A stretch of 64,000 bases of DNA, taken from the NCBI GenBank assembly GCA_030544235.1, contig CM060465.1:15819988-15883987 (forward strand). The letters are read 5' to 3'. The DNA comes from Lepturacanthus savala. Taxonomy: Eukaryota > Chordata > Actinopteri > Scombriformes > Trichiuridae. A program made the translations under genes and the position numbers. The notes below the pieces were generated by a model. It made no database searches, had not been told where the DNA came from, and saw nothing but the letters and a program-made list of their open reading frames with translations. How positions within the stretch are numbered: the first letter of the stretch is position 1; each line of letters starts with the position of its first letter. This document shows positions 11,041-23,199 of the stretch, piece by piece.

Positions 11041-12168
11041 ATGTTGCGGCTGATCGCGACCTCCCTGTGCCTCAGGTGCCAGCACGTCACACTTCCACCT
11101 CTGAGCTGCAGACCGTGTGTGACTCTGGGCTCGGCAGAGAACCGGCAGACCGTGGAGGCTCTCTACGATCTCTCTGTGGACGTCCAGAAGGTCCGAAAAC
11201 TTAAGGGCTGGGTCCTGCATCAGAGCCCAGCCTACACAAGGGAGGTAGCGGGTCTTCTGAAGGACATGGGCGCCTCAGGGTCTGTCATCGCCCGGATCTT
11301 GGCGGTTTACCCTGAGGCGGTGCTCTGCAACCCAGTCCAGGTGGAGGCTCAGAGGCAGTTGTGGCTGTCCGTGTGCCCGAACCAGAAGGAGCTGGTCGGC
11401 ATCATCGAGAATTTCCCGGCCTCCTTCTTCACCGCCTCCGGTCATCACGGCAACCAGCGGGACAACATCGCCCTCTTCCAGAGCTTAAACCTCAACAAGC
11501 GAATTGTCACCAAGCTCATGGCCAGCGCCCCGCAGAGCTTCAGCCGGCCGGTGGAGCAGAACAAGGTCATGGTCCGCACCCTCCAGCAGGCCTACCAGGA
11601 TCTCGGCGGAGAGGAGGCCAACATGAAGATCTGGCTCCAGAAACTGCTGAGCCAGAACCCTTTCGTCCTCCTGAAGCCCCCCGAGGTGCTGAGGCAGAAC
11701 CTTCTGTTCCTGAGAGACCAGGGCTTCACCACGGTGGAGCTCCTCCGCCTCCTCTCCAAGCTCAGGGGCTTCGTCACCGAGCTCAACCCGGACAGCATGG
11801 GCCGCACCTTGGCGTACTCCCGGGAGACCATGGGTTGCTCCGAGGAGGAGCTGCGGGACATCGTCCTCAGCTGCCCGGCACTACTTTACTATGATCCGAC
11901 CATTCTGGCCGAGCGCTTTAAGGGCCTCCTCAGCGCCGGGGTCAGCATGTCTCAAATCAGAGAGACTCCGGCCGTCCTGGAGCTGACCACGCAGATAGTG
12001 AATTATCGCCTGCAGCGACTGAGGGCACATGGTTATGATGTAAGGGCAGGTAGCCTGGAGGTACTTAATGGTACTAAGAAGGACTTTGAGATGAGCTATG
12101 GAAAGCTACAACTCCGTAGAGAGAGACCTATTTTTAACCCTGTTGCTCCTTTAAAAGGAGACGACTGA
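11041..12168 (+). CDS. mterf2: Mitochondrial transcription termination factor 2 (mTERF family)
   Basis: A 375-residue mitochondrial nucleic-acid-binding protein of the mTERF family, close to the 385-residue length I recall for human MTERF2. The family folds as a superhelix of roughly 30-residue repeats and acts on mitochondrial DNA or RNA. Seen here: an Arg/Cys/Leu-rich, acid-poor N-terminus (1-30) suited to mitochondrial import. Family signatures are VRKLKGWVL (51-59), NFPASFF (124-130), LLSQNPFVLL (202-211), LSCPALLYY (276-284) and IRETPAVLELTTQIVNYR (306-323). The C-terminus FNPVAPLKGDD matches vertebrate MTERF2. The start at 11041 follows an acceptor (ccccctgcag, ending 11004) after 36 bases. 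The coding sequence is one exon, as in mammals. It is much GC-richer than its surroundings. Confidence 0.95.
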   Translation: MLRLIATSLCLRCQHVTLPPLSCRPCVTLGSAENRQTVEALYDLSVDVQKVRKLKGWVLHQSPAYTREVAGLLKDMGASGSVIARILAVYPEAVLCNPVQVEAQRQLWLSVCPNQKELVGIIENFPASFFTASGHHGNQRDNIALFQSLNLNKRIVTKLMASAPQSFSRPVEQNKVMVRTLQQAYQDLGGEEANMKIWLQKLLSQNPFVLLKPPEVLRQNLLFLRDQGFTTVELLRLLSKLRGFVTELNPDSMGRTLAYSRETMGCSEEELRDIVLSCPALLYYDPTILAERFKGLLSAGVSMSQIRETPAVLELTTQIVNYRLQRLRAHGYDVRAGSLEVLNGTKKDFEMSYGKLQLRRERPIFNPVAPLKGDD

Positions 12169-12254
12169 TGCGCGTGACCAGATGTGAGTGACTCACAGCT
12201 GTGACTGGATGCTCAATGTTGTGCTCAATTCTATTTATTCTGTATCATTATTAG

Positions 12255-12260
12255 ATTAAA
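12255..12260 (+). terminator. mterf2: Candidate polyadenylation signal of mterf2
   Basis: ATTAAA lies about 87 bases after the stop codon, in AT-rich sequence. It is the commonest variant of AATAAA, but use of this site is unproven. Confidence 0.35.
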
Positions 12261-12529
12261 GTTGCATAAATTTGAGGGTGATGTCACTTCAAGCTGCCAT
12301 TTATATTTGACAGTGAATCTTGCCAGTGAAATCGCAGCAAAACGCAAAGATTTAATTCTGTTGAAAAACTGAATGCACCTTTTTTTTGAAGAGCTAAGAA
12401 CTGTTATGAGACACATTAATCACACTGGAAAAACTGAGTTGTTTTAACTCCCTTCATGCTGCCAAAATTCTCAAGCTAGTGGGATGACAGGTTACTGAAA
12501 GTGCAACAAATAATCGATTGCTCCATTAA

Positions 12530-12708
12530 TATCCATTGTCAGCAGCAGCTCTTTTGTTGCTGCTGCTGCTGCTGAGTTGTAAGCTGGATTCATTTTACTT
12601 TAGGTACAAGTAAACAGATGATCTGCCTCAAAGGAAAAACAGGTTGGGCCTGCTCTTTGCATTTTTTAATGCCAAAATATGTTGACAGGAATGAGCTAGT
12701 CATCAGAG
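12530..12708 (+). repeat. Inverted duplication, right arm
   Basis: Reverse-complement partner of 9352-9535. It contains an expanded CTG/CAG run (about 12542-12575) where the left arm encodes the Cys-rich end of the small exon. Similarity ends at catcagag (12701-12708). The frame is not preserved, so it is a non-coding duplicate of a gene end. Confidence 0.7.
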
Positions 12709-12709
12709 T

Positions 12710-15700
12710 GCACCGTCAAATATGTTTTACAGCACATATAGCATGAGCTGAGCTAACAACAAATCCATTTAAATTCTTTAAATAGGTCAAAGTGTTTTAG
12801 AAAATATTGTGTATAATAATTCATACATGAGTCTATCTGGCCATTAATAGAACATTTATTGAACATGGGATCATTGGAACCAGTAGTGTTTTTTGTGTGA
12901 AATTAGCTCTATTTTGATAAAAATGAGTTGGTGCCTAACTCCTCTATATTGTATGGTAATATACTGTAGAAAAGGGCTGCCCGATCCTGGAGAGCTCCTG
13001 CCATGCGTGTTTTAGGAATTTCCCTGCTCAGAAATACCTAACCAACTTGTTGTCAAGCAGCTGAAACTTGTCAAGGGCTTGATAACAAGTTAATGATTAG
13101 AATTGTGTGTTTGAGTGGGGAGATTCCTAACACGTAGAACATAAAAATAATCAGTGGGGCTTTTCCTCAACATACAACTTTTATCAGTTGGTTAATAATA
13201 GGTTAATTGACAGCAACTGAATGTGATAAATGTTTTCTTAAGCAGAAACACAAAAATTCCCCAAATTAGCCAGTTGCAACTAAATATATTTGGTTTTTGG
13301 ACTAATTATTTATAGTATTTAAGTATTTAAATTCATGTTTTTTTATTTGCTTTTAATTATCTGACATTTCATATATTAAATGATTAATAAAGAGAGTAAT
13401 CAGCTGATTAACTGGTAGGCCTACAGGCAAAGACACAACGTGACTTTCCTCTAACTGGGTTGTGTGAATGTTAACAAGTGCAAAAAAAAGTAAAGTAAAG
13501 TTAATGGTTCACTTGTATTTCAATGCAGATGTGATCTGATGTTCAGTTTTTATTTATCCATGAGCCTGATGCTATTACACATAAAAAGCAGGTCACTTTT
13601 ACTGCAGGTGAAAATTCACATTAGAGTAGATGAGGATGGTTATAGACACCTCTTCTGAAAGTGATATCAAATAGTGAGACAAAAGCAACAGCACCTTATT
13701 ACGCTGCTTTAAGGGAAGATATATTCCCTCTCTACATAAGGAATTTATTACAACTCATTAACTCATCACAATAACTTAATGTAAAACACTGCTTGACGCA
13801 AGTATTTAATAACAGGCGTGCAACCACGTCTATCAAATGTATTAGCGAGTGTAACTCAAGACAAACACAGCTTTTCAAGCCATTTTATTTACAAGTGCCA
13901 AGTGTCTCATTTTCACAGTGTTCTTGGCAGCACAAGCGTTCGCCTCAGGGATGCAGTCTAACTGTCGCAGATTTTTTATTGTTACTTTACAGATGGAGAC
14001 GCTTTATTATGAGCTGTTTCGCCAATGAAATATCACTTCATTATCATTTCAAATGAATTCAAATGCGGCCACACCAAGAGAGAGAAAAGGAGCTTCCCTT
14101 TTGCGTTTGGGCTGGGAAAATGAGAAATGAGTTTCTGTTCGTTTGTGCAAAATTGATTTTCCATTAAGTTTGGCTTTATTAATAATGTTTTCATATTCTG
14201 TAGTGGCTGGGTTAGCGCCCGCAGTCATTTTCGTAAGGGCCATAAAATCGATATACAATCTTACTAAGCATTGTCCAAACCAAGAGAAAACATTGTAAAC
14301 GTCCTCCCGTCTCGATTTGAATGTGTCTTAGTGTGTAGAGGCCGGCAAAAGCCCTTGAAACATGCTTAAGAATGTCTTTTAATGGGAATGAGTTTTCACA
14401 GATAATGAAGCCATGACTTTTTGCCTCAAGATCCCCTTGACATCATGATGTTGACGATGAGGGTCACAGAGAAAGGGACTTGTGTGCCCAGAAGGAGGAT
14501 CAGGGAGGGGAGGATATACTTTAACCACTTTCACTTCCCATCTGCCGCAGTCTGCATCACTCAGCAATGGCTCTGTAGTCATGGCGATAGCCACTGGGCA
14601 GATGATGTAAAAGTGAGTGCATCTGGTAATGAATTTGAGTTCCGCAGATGGATGCTTGACTAGAGTTCATTTTAAATCCATACACAACATGGAACCCCCA
14701 CGAGACTCCAACTCGAGGGCGAATTAAGGTGATTGAGACATAGAGTAACAATCTATGCAGGTTTTATTTTCTCGCCTGAAGAGTGAAAACAAAAACTTTC
14801 TGTTTTGTTGAGCCCTGGCTGCGAAACCATGTGTTAATGTGATGTCAGACCACAGGTGTCAGGAGGGAGGGGCAAGCATCAAACAGGTAGTTGACCCTGC
14901 AACACATGAGGTGAGGGCAGTTACATAGATTTAGGGTCAGTGAAAAAACTGGTATCTAATGTAACCCTAAAAACTTGGTACCAGATAGTTTAACTCTCTT
15001 AAAAAGGTTTTAAAAAAATAAAGTTTTTAAAATTTGACATTTCAAGTAAAAAAAAACAGTAAAAACCATGATTATTTTGTTTAAAAAAACCTATAAAAAT
15101 AGAAATTAAATAAGAAACCGACATGAACACACAATGTACATTTTGAGAGACCTGATGATTGCTTCTTAAAACTGGATTTTAAAAAGTTTTTGACTTTCTT
15201 ATCTTTAAGAAAAGATCTTTATCTAATTATTTGTCACTGACCCTTTATCTTCTTTTCATTATAAAATGATAGAAGTGTCATAGCCAATATACTGTATTCT
15301 ACAAATGGAATACACAAATCTGATGTACTACAGCAACATAATAATATGATAATAAGATTTTTGGAATTATGTTGTTTTTATTTATTTTGTATTGTCATTC
15401 TTATCATGAAGGATGAGCAAAGTAAGAAAACTTTGGTATAAACACCTGTGTTTTTACTGCATATGAATAGTTTTTTCAATATTTCTTTCTAATATTTTGT
15501 CCCATCCACCCATCTGGGGTTTGAGTGAATGGTGAATGCGACAGTGGTAAAGATTTAATTGATTAACCTCATAATAGAGAAGAAATGTGTTTACTCATGT
15601 TCTAGATCAGTGGTTGTTAAAGTGAGGTCCAGGAAAAGGGACTAAACAATTTTCACTATAATCCATTCATCTATCATAAACTCTGTAATGAAACATATAT

Positions 15701-16800
15701 TAAAAAAAAGATTAAAAAAAATCTTATTAGAAGGAGGGCATAGGGTTAGGGTTAAGTTAGTCTTGAGGCAGCGCACAGAGATACGAAGGGAGAGAAAGAA
15801 GGGCCAAGTGATTACGAGCTGGGACATTTTCGTGGATATTGGTTTTGTGATGCATATATCACTCTTTTGAACACATGCTGTATGAGAAGAAAGACTTTTT
15901 ATTTTAGTGTTCCCCGGAAACCTGCCGGACTACTTTAATTTTGACCAGAACTCGGCTCACAGGACACTGTTGGGGGTTAGTCAGTGTGAGTGTACGACAC
16001 TGATGATAGGGATGCTATACAGATACATGCCAAAAATACCGAACTATCCCTTTAACTTCAAGTTTAGTTATGACATCTTCCCTAACTAATCTTGATTAAT
16101 TCATTGCAGAGCAGAATGGCAGCAGTGAGACAGGAAGAGCGATGCAGGAAGACAGCAAATGGGGGAGCACAGGGAAAGAACAAACACCTTCCTAAGCCCG
16201 AGTTGTCATGGCATTCATCAAAAGCTCATAGAGAAGGAGTATATGGTGGAGAAAGAACAAAACACAAACAGGACTCAGACAAAACTTTGTGTATGGCTTC
16301 ACCATAGCTTTAAGCCTTAAAAAGGTGAAATGGGAGAGTTAAAATACAAAGGATCACCTAAACCAAACAGTTATGAATGGAGAAATTGTCTATCTATTCT
16401 CTGAAAGTGCAGCAGAACTTTGTGTTTATGAGACATGATCCATACTACCAACAATTGAATTGAAGCAGATTGATATGCAAACACCAGAATCTGTTTGTGC
16501 TGAGATCTGTGACACACTAAACTCTTCAGCTTTTATTCAGAAAAGAGACGTGAACAAACTCATCACTTTCAAAGCCAGCAGTGCTCGTGCTTGTCTCTGT
16601 GACCACACATGTGTGTATGTGCATGTGTATGTGCATGCGTGCGTGCGTGCGTGTGTGCCAACTTCACTCAAGTTGTGTTTTATTCCATGATCTCAACACA
16701 AGTACATCGTCACAACTATAAGACTACAGTGCCTCTTAGTGGGCACACTGAGAAATGCATTTAAAGAATAATACCATACATTTCCCTTCCTGTAATTTGT
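12710..16800. other. Intergenic, no gene recognised
   Basis: AT-rich DNA. Small open frames at 13.8-14.8 kb and 15.6-16.3 kb have no domain features or splice context. A GTGC-type simple repeat occurs at about 16608-16660. Confidence 0.35.
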
Positions 16801-16832
16801 TTCTTCACTATACACTAGTTATATTTCTGGGA

Positions 16833-17121
16833 CCTTTCTGTGTGGAGTTTGCATGTTCTCCCCGTGTCTGCGTGGGTTTTCACCGGGTACTCCAGCTTCC
16901 TCCCACAGTCCAAAAACATGCTGAGGTTAATTGGTGACTCTAAATTGCCCGTAGGTGTGAGTGTGTGAGTGAATGGTGTGTGTGCCCCACGATTGGCTGA
17001 CGACCATCTGGGGTGTATCCCTGCCTCTCGCCGTAACATGCTGGGATAGGCTCCAGCAGACCCCTGCGACCCTAATGAGGAATAAGCTAAGGTATAGAAA
17101 ATGACTGACTGACTGACTGAC
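16833..17121 (+). repeat. SINE-like dispersed repeat, plus orientation
   Basis: Carries the teleost repeat core gagtttgcatgttctccccg, caaaaacatgctgaggttaa, gactctaaattgcccgtagg and gggataggctccagcag. It ends in a short (ACTG)n tail (about 17103-17121). This copy lacks the tRNA-like head seen in the second copy (20783-21131). The minus-strand ORFs inside it are not genes. Confidence 0.7.
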
Positions 17122-17307
17122 CTTTAGATTAAAGCAGGACTTTTTCAGGTCTTTTATCAAACCCTGAATCCTTGACTTCAGCACTCACAGGTCTCCCAAA
17201 GCATGATGTTTTCACATGTTTGTGGATGCAGTATTGTTTGTGTATTGTACACATGATATGTGTACTCTGATCTGGTGTCCTTAACCCATGAAAACCTATG
17301 AGCCTTT

Positions 17308-17617
17308 AAGTCTATGACTGTCATTTTATACTTAAAATAAAAAAATCGAAATGTTACTCATACAGCTTTTTTTCCCTAATAATATGATAGTAGACAACTT
17401 AGACAAAAGGTTTTAATCAAATAATTTAAAGTTTCCAAGTGCTTCCTGTCATATGACTATAATAGCCATTAAAATGTTATTTTCTGCAAAGAAATAAAAA
17501 AAAAAATAGATGCATAACATGATTGTTAGTGACTCAACTGATATAATTATATGCGTTAAACTTTTGAAAGAAAACTGGACTCAAATGGGTTAAGTATAAA
17601 ATGACAGTCATATACTT
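17308..17617. mobile_element. MITE-like element, copy B (23-bp TIRs)
   Basis: The left end (17308-17330) and right end (17595-17617) pair as inverted repeats over 23 bases with one mismatch (core tatgactgtcattttata). Interior blocks match copy A at 1043-1450. No coding capacity. It lies less than 200 bases after the SINE-like repeat. Confidence 0.6.
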
Positions 17618-17629
17618 AGTTTAGGATTA

Positions 17630-18830
17630 AATAGATTAAGTGTCCCTGGGAATAAAGTCTTTTGTCTTGTGTTTTCAGTGCGTCTTCAAGTGTCTGTGAT
17701 TCCTCGTTGACCATGTAGGATCTGAACTGGTCGTATTTCTTATACACAATGACTCCTGTCATTCAGCCTGACTTGACAAAAATTCACATTTGAAACTTTG
17801 TACTTTGTTTGACAGCATTAAGAAAAGCTTCAAGCTTTTTTTTCATGCTTTGCATATATTTTTCATATCCCAGACTTTTTCTTGGCTCAAGCTTGCAGCT
17901 GCATCTTCTGCAGTCTGTCTGATTTTCTCACTTTAACAGTCTGCGCTGTGACATGTTTATATTTTTTTGTCTTGTGTCTTTTGCTTGTAAACTTTTTTAA
18001 ACTGGCTCTGATTTAGCTCACACTGCAAATATCTATTGCTTTGGCCAGTGTAAGATCTGGTTCTCTCAGTAGCCTTCTCTACTGATGATTCCACACACAG
18101 TTCTATCCTGTATCAGTGATTTAACTTTAAGTTCCTCAAACTCAGTCTTTCCCCTTGTTCTTTAGATCAGTCACATATGAATGTGTTGAATACCCTAATT
18201 GCCCTGATTCCTAACACATGAAGGAAGGTGGCTTGTCTCACTTTGTCAGAGACTTTTATGCAACTCCTCTTGCTTTGAGAATTAACTTGAATTTTTCGAT
18301 CCAGACTCTCCAATTAGAGATTTCCTTCTAGACTTAATGAGGTCAGAGGTCTCACTTGCTCCATCTTTACTGCCTTTCTTGTCCCTTTTTCTGACACTAT
18401 GTAAGATACAATATACAGACTGACAGGTCCATGGTCTCAACACCACTAGTGTTGCAATCCATTGTATAAAAGGACCGCTGACATGGAAAAATGCAAAGGA
18501 ACGGTTACCATCAGACAAAAAGAGTCCTGTCAAACTTGTGACATTACACAGCTGTGAAGAGTCAAATTCAGAATGATTTCCCCCTTGTTCCAGAGTCAAA
18601 TCTATTTAAATGACACACACACACATATAGACAGACAGACACAGACAGAGAAACAGAGATTCTTCACTTTATATTTAGAAAATAGCACTTTGAAGACTGT
18701 AGGTGACCCAAGTACATCCTGTGTTGAAATTGGTGCAGCATGTAAGTTTTGACATAACTTTTGAATAAGTCGCACACAAACAAAATAAAATGTATTCCTG
18801 CCTTCAGTGACCCAAAAAATATATGTAGAG
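17630..18830. other. Intergenic, no gene recognised
   Basis: Contains an (AC)n/(AGAC)n simple stretch at about 18613-18655. The minus ORF at 18282-18599 has no recognisable domain. Confidence 0.3.
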
Positions 18831-18839
18831 ACTTTGTGC

Positions 18840-19290
18840 CATTTCTTATCAATTTTGTCAAAATTTCTTTTTCAAATTTTGAGCAATTGTCACCAAATTT
18901 GGTACAGAACATCTCTGGACCAAGCTGGGAAAATGCACATTTTGGAGTTTTGATATTCCATACAGTTTTGCTGAACCTGACCCTCAAAATATGCTTAAAT
19001 ACTGTAAACAGGGCTATTTTTGTGCTATTGCAACCGCACTTGGTGGCCATGTATAGATATGATGACTATGATGACAGATTTCGTACCATCTTGCCAATAG
19101 GTGGCTCACTCATTTCCCCGTCTATCCTTCGTGTTTCTTGAGAACCGTTCATCTGATCGGCTCCACACATACAGGGTACATATTGCTGACGATGTGAGGG
19201 AGACCGGGGTTGAGTGTGAAGTCGATCAGATGATGGTATCAATATTTCTGCAATAAGCATTTGTGGCCTGCTCTAAACTGGTATGCGTTG
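18840..19290. repeat. Dispersed teleost repeat fragment
   Basis: Includes gtcaccaaatttggtacaga and gttcatctgatcggctccac, which I recognise as typical of a widespread fish repeat. An imperfect inverted pair occurs inside it (about 19150-19169 and 19214-19233). Opposing ORFs of 126 and 128 codons over this stretch have no domain features and are attributed to the repeat. Confidence 0.4.
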
Positions 19291-20219
19291 CGAATGGCAG
19301 CCACTGGGCCAGGGCTTCGTGTCTCTGCAACTGCATTTCACACTCTGTTCACTCCAAATCAGAGAAAAACATTTTCACATGACATGTTCTAAAAAGATAA
19401 AAATAACTTCCATCCATGTGTGAATATAGATCAGTTATATAGCACTTTAAAAGAAAACAGGTTTTAAAGTACCATTACAGCTGGACAGTAGTGGGTTTTA
19501 GTGTTTTCCTTCAACAGCAAACACTACTACATACAACAAATAACATGTAATAAACCTCAGTGACAATGAGGTGGCCTTCATACTGCCTGACAGAAAACTT
19601 GAGCACAGTCGTCATACAGTTGACTCTCCAGCAGATGTAGACAAAAACCACAAAGATCTCAGCAGAGTTGCTGACAGTTTATGCTTTCTTTTTCTCTTTT
19701 TTTAAAAAAAAAATGCATAAGCTATTAAAACTTAAAGACCCTTAAAATGACACACACCTTCACACTAATTAAAAAAAAATCATCAATATAAAAATGTATT
19801 TAAACAGCTTTAATATCTCTCAAGAGATTGTATTTGTCACATAAGCATAAAAATACATTGTGTGAAATGTTGCATCAAATGTCTTAAATATATTTCTTTA
19901 TGAAATCTATACCGACTATATCTGTGAATGGAAGTTCCAACTGCTGGAAACAAGTGCTGCAAGTCCCTTTTCAAAGTCATTCACTTGCTAATTAAAAGCC
20001 TCTCTGTTTGTGTCGTCCACCTGTTTAAATTCCTCACCTCGATTTGTCTGTTCACCTTTGATTTTGATGTTGCCACCGATGCCACGGTCTTAGCTGTCAC
20101 TTAACATAGGACAAGCTGCCACAACAATTTCAGATTTCCTGGCAAACCTAACTTTATTAAACTTCAATGCAAGGCTTTTGTTCATAGGAAGCAATAGCCT
20201 CAGGTTTGTAGCTTTTCAG

Positions 20220-20251
20220 CTAGCAGAGCTTCCTTAAAGAAGCTCTGCTAG
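20220..20251. repeat. Perfect 13-bp hairpin
   Basis: The arms ctagcagagcttc (20220-20232) and gaagctctgctag (20239-20251) are separated by a 6-base loop. It sits in intergenic DNA, about 70 bases before the (TA)n tract. Confidence 0.65.
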
Positions 20252-20318
20252 ATAACGATTTCTATGTGATTGTCAGACTTAAATAGTTTTTTTGGTGGTT
20301 ACTTTTACATGTAGGACA

Positions 20319-20319
<1 letters not shown>

Positions 20320-20380
<61 letters not shown>
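20320..20380. repeat. (TA)n microsatellite
   Basis: About 30 uninterrupted TA units. Confidence 0.95.
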
Positions 20381-20382
<2 letters not shown>

Positions 20383-20782
20383 TCTTCTTAAGATCTAGAA
20401 AGCAAACACAATGTTCTCTTATAACAAAAAGTTCTCAACACACATAGCACAAATCACTGACTAAGGAGAAACTAAGTTGTGCCGCTCTGCAGCAAGAAAT
20501 GCGCCAAACACAATTCTCCTTAAACCTAGGTGTATAATAGCAATTCTGGATTGTTTAGGTCCAACCTGTAACATCATAATTGTTTTTTCAATGGGTCATG
20601 ATGGAGAAAACTCAAAATTGCCAGTCAACCAACTTCTACAGCGTCTGCTGGCTGAGAGGAATATAGACGCAGCTTCATCAGGTGCCACTGGTTGCACAGG
20701 AGTTGATTCATTTGACTGTAGCTTCTTGGAAGAAGATACAGAAGCAGACACATGCATTACACAACAATATTCAATGGGAACA

Positions 20783-21131
20783 GTCAGTCAGTCAGTCATT
20801 TTCTATACCTGCTTATTCCTCTTTAGGGTCGCAGGGGTCTGCTGGAGCTTATCCCAGCACGTTACAGCGAGAGGCAGGGATATACCCCAGATGGTCACCA
20901 GCCAATCGTGGGGCACACACACCATTCACTCACACACTCACACCTACGGGCAATTTAGAGTCTCCAATTAACCTCAGCATGTTTTTGGACTGTGGGAGGA
21001 AGCCGGAGTGAAAACCCACGCAGACACAGGGAGAACATGCAAACTCCACACAGAAACTAACCAGGACCAAGGAGGTCTTGAACCTGCGACCTTCTTGCTG
21101 TGAGGCAACAGCTCTAACCCCTGTCGCCCTC
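20783..21131 (-). repeat. SINE-like dispersed repeat, minus orientation, fuller copy
   Basis: Reverse-complement relative of 16833-17121, about 3.7 kb away, with the same core and the same tetranucleotide tail (here gtcagtcagtcagtc at about 20783-20797). This copy keeps a tRNA-like head on the minus strand: a Pol III B-box match GGTTCAAGACC (plus coordinates 21074-21084) next to the gcctcacagcaagaag stretch typical of the family. The 164-codon plus ORF across it is not a gene. Confidence 0.7.
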
Positions 21132-21139
21132 AATGGGAA

Positions 21140-23120
21140 CATATATGCAAATTTGTATGTAATCACAATGAAGTTACAAAATATGCAGGATGTGCGAATA
21201 TGCCTGCAACAGAGAGAGCATGGATAGACTACAAGTTAATGTGTGAAATAGTGACAAGAAGTATTGTTCTTCTTTATTCTGGATATTGAACTTGATATTA
21301 CAAAATTTTATTTAGCCGGAACCATACAATCAATTTGCCACTATGCAAGAGATATGAGACCAAAATAATTAGGATGACCGTATCTGGCGTTTTCTGAATA
21401 ATCATAAAATGACATAATTTTAATCCAGGGTTTGACCTTATGCACTCGGATAATCAGAACATGCAATAAAAGTCTATTCCTAAAATACCACGCATAAATA
21501 CACATTTAGCATAATTTATTCCTACTTTGATGTCTGAAGTGGGAAGTTAAATGAACTGTAACCGCCAGAGAAGGATTACGAGGAGGAGGCGGCACCTTCC
21601 TGCATCGGGCCGACTCAAGCAGCTCGGCAGGGAGTCTGCAGGGAGCTGAGATTCAATTTATAACAGCATCTCTTTCCTCTGGGCTGGAAGGTGACAGATA
21701 ATATTTTTTTTGTGCATTTCAGAGAGTATAAGGGCATCGGTGTATCTGTGAAATAAATGTCTGTGAAGTTTTTCTTTCCAGAATACAACTTACGCTACAT
21801 TAAGAAGGAATTGGACTTGAAATAATCATTTTATCAGAATATATGGGTCTGGTGAAGCCCAGATAGCGTTACCCATGTCGGAATTTTATTCACTAACTTC
21901 TAGTAAATTAAATAACGCTTAGCCTTCTACCAGAACATCATACTATAATGAATCTTGAAGAAGTATGTGAGTATTATTCTGTGATTTCATAACATATGTG
22001 ACAATATTAATAAAAGCATCTTCCACTGGAATGAGAAATGCAGGCTAAGTATACAGGTGCACTTTTACTGCAGTACTTTAAGTACAGCAAACTACTTTTA
22101 CTGTTTCTATAGTAAAATTTGCCATGAAGGTCTGTTTTCATTGTGCTAACAGGGCCGGTTTTTGACTACTACTTCATCTACAATGTAACTGTATGCGCTG
22201 ACATTGTCTTTCTGATAAGCAGCCATTCAAAGAGAAAGCAATTGGTAGACACACATCTGTTTCTTACTTATTATCCTGTTACTTTATTTTTCCTAAGTGT
22301 TCTATTTAATTTCACTCCCAATATTAAATGGGTCCTTATTGTCTAGCTCTTCCTAATATTTGTATTAATGTTTGCATCTGCAACATCTGTGTTTCATGTC
22401 TGTTGTAAAGCACTAACGTATGTAGTATAAATGTTGCTATACAAATGTATAAATATAGAAAATTATTATTATATAATGGCGCACATTTAAAGTGATATGG
22501 AGGCACTTTTACTTCAGTATACGATCTGAATATTCTTCCAGCAATTGTAAATATTTGCCTTTTATGGTTGTGCACACATGACGTCACTAGGTGGCAGCAA
22601 AGATATATATTGAAGCTCGATCGTTTTTCACAATTTTTAGACGTGGATAACAAATATTCTTTCTTCAAGACTGAACAAGAAGGTATAATTAATTTGTTTT
22701 CATAGTTTTCCATTTAGTAATGAATAATATGAAATAGTCATATATTTAGTTATATTTAGCAAAACGTACTAGAAACTAGAATATTTTCACCTATTTTTAA
22801 TATAAGGACAATATAATACATACATACTATTATAAATTCCTTTTATTTTGTCAGGTACATTTCATATCCGTAGAATTCTTAAATCCATACCATTGTTTAA
22901 GTTATTTTTGACAGATGCTGAATTTTATTTTGAGTCAATAACTCCTGTAACAAATAATAAAAGTCAGTAAACGGCATTTGTTTAGACACTTTTAACCTGA
23001 AAATGTCTGTCACCAAATGCTCCTTTGATTTGTATTTTATTTATTCATTCATTTTACACTGTGTTGCAATTATTATTAATCATTTTTAATAAATGAACTA
23101 CAAAAATGATTAAATTCATA
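21140..23120. other. Intergenic, AT-rich, with repeat fragments
   Basis: A GC-richer patch at 21550-21650 has no defendable exon. Fragments near 22060-22100 and 22495-22540 (cttttactgcagtactttaa, gatctgaatattcttcca) resemble ends of the hAT-like MITE family seen at 23975-24830 and 52733-53157. Confidence 0.3.
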
Positions 23121-23199
23121 TTATTTTTTGTTCTTGTTTAGACTTTTTATTTTTTTAAAATGCCAAAAAAAGGACCAACAGAGCAGCCCATCACAGCAG

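Noticed and set aside
11361..11894. A 177-codon plus-strand ORF inside mterf2, and an 89-codon minus ORF at 11592-11861
   Set aside because: Out-of-frame shadows of the GC-rich mterf2 coding sequence, which has clear homology in its own frame.
9352..12708. The mterf2 segment as a transposon with long TIRs
   Set aside because: No target-site duplication at the outer ends, one arm is the end of a separate candidate exon, and mterf2 is an ordinary conserved nuclear gene.
18664..19141. Opposing ORFs of 128 and 126 codons
   Set aside because: They overlap a dispersed repeat and have no domain-like pattern.
20477..20971. A 164-codon plus-strand ORF
   Set aside because: Its second half is the translation of the SINE-like repeat; the first half has no splice or domain support.
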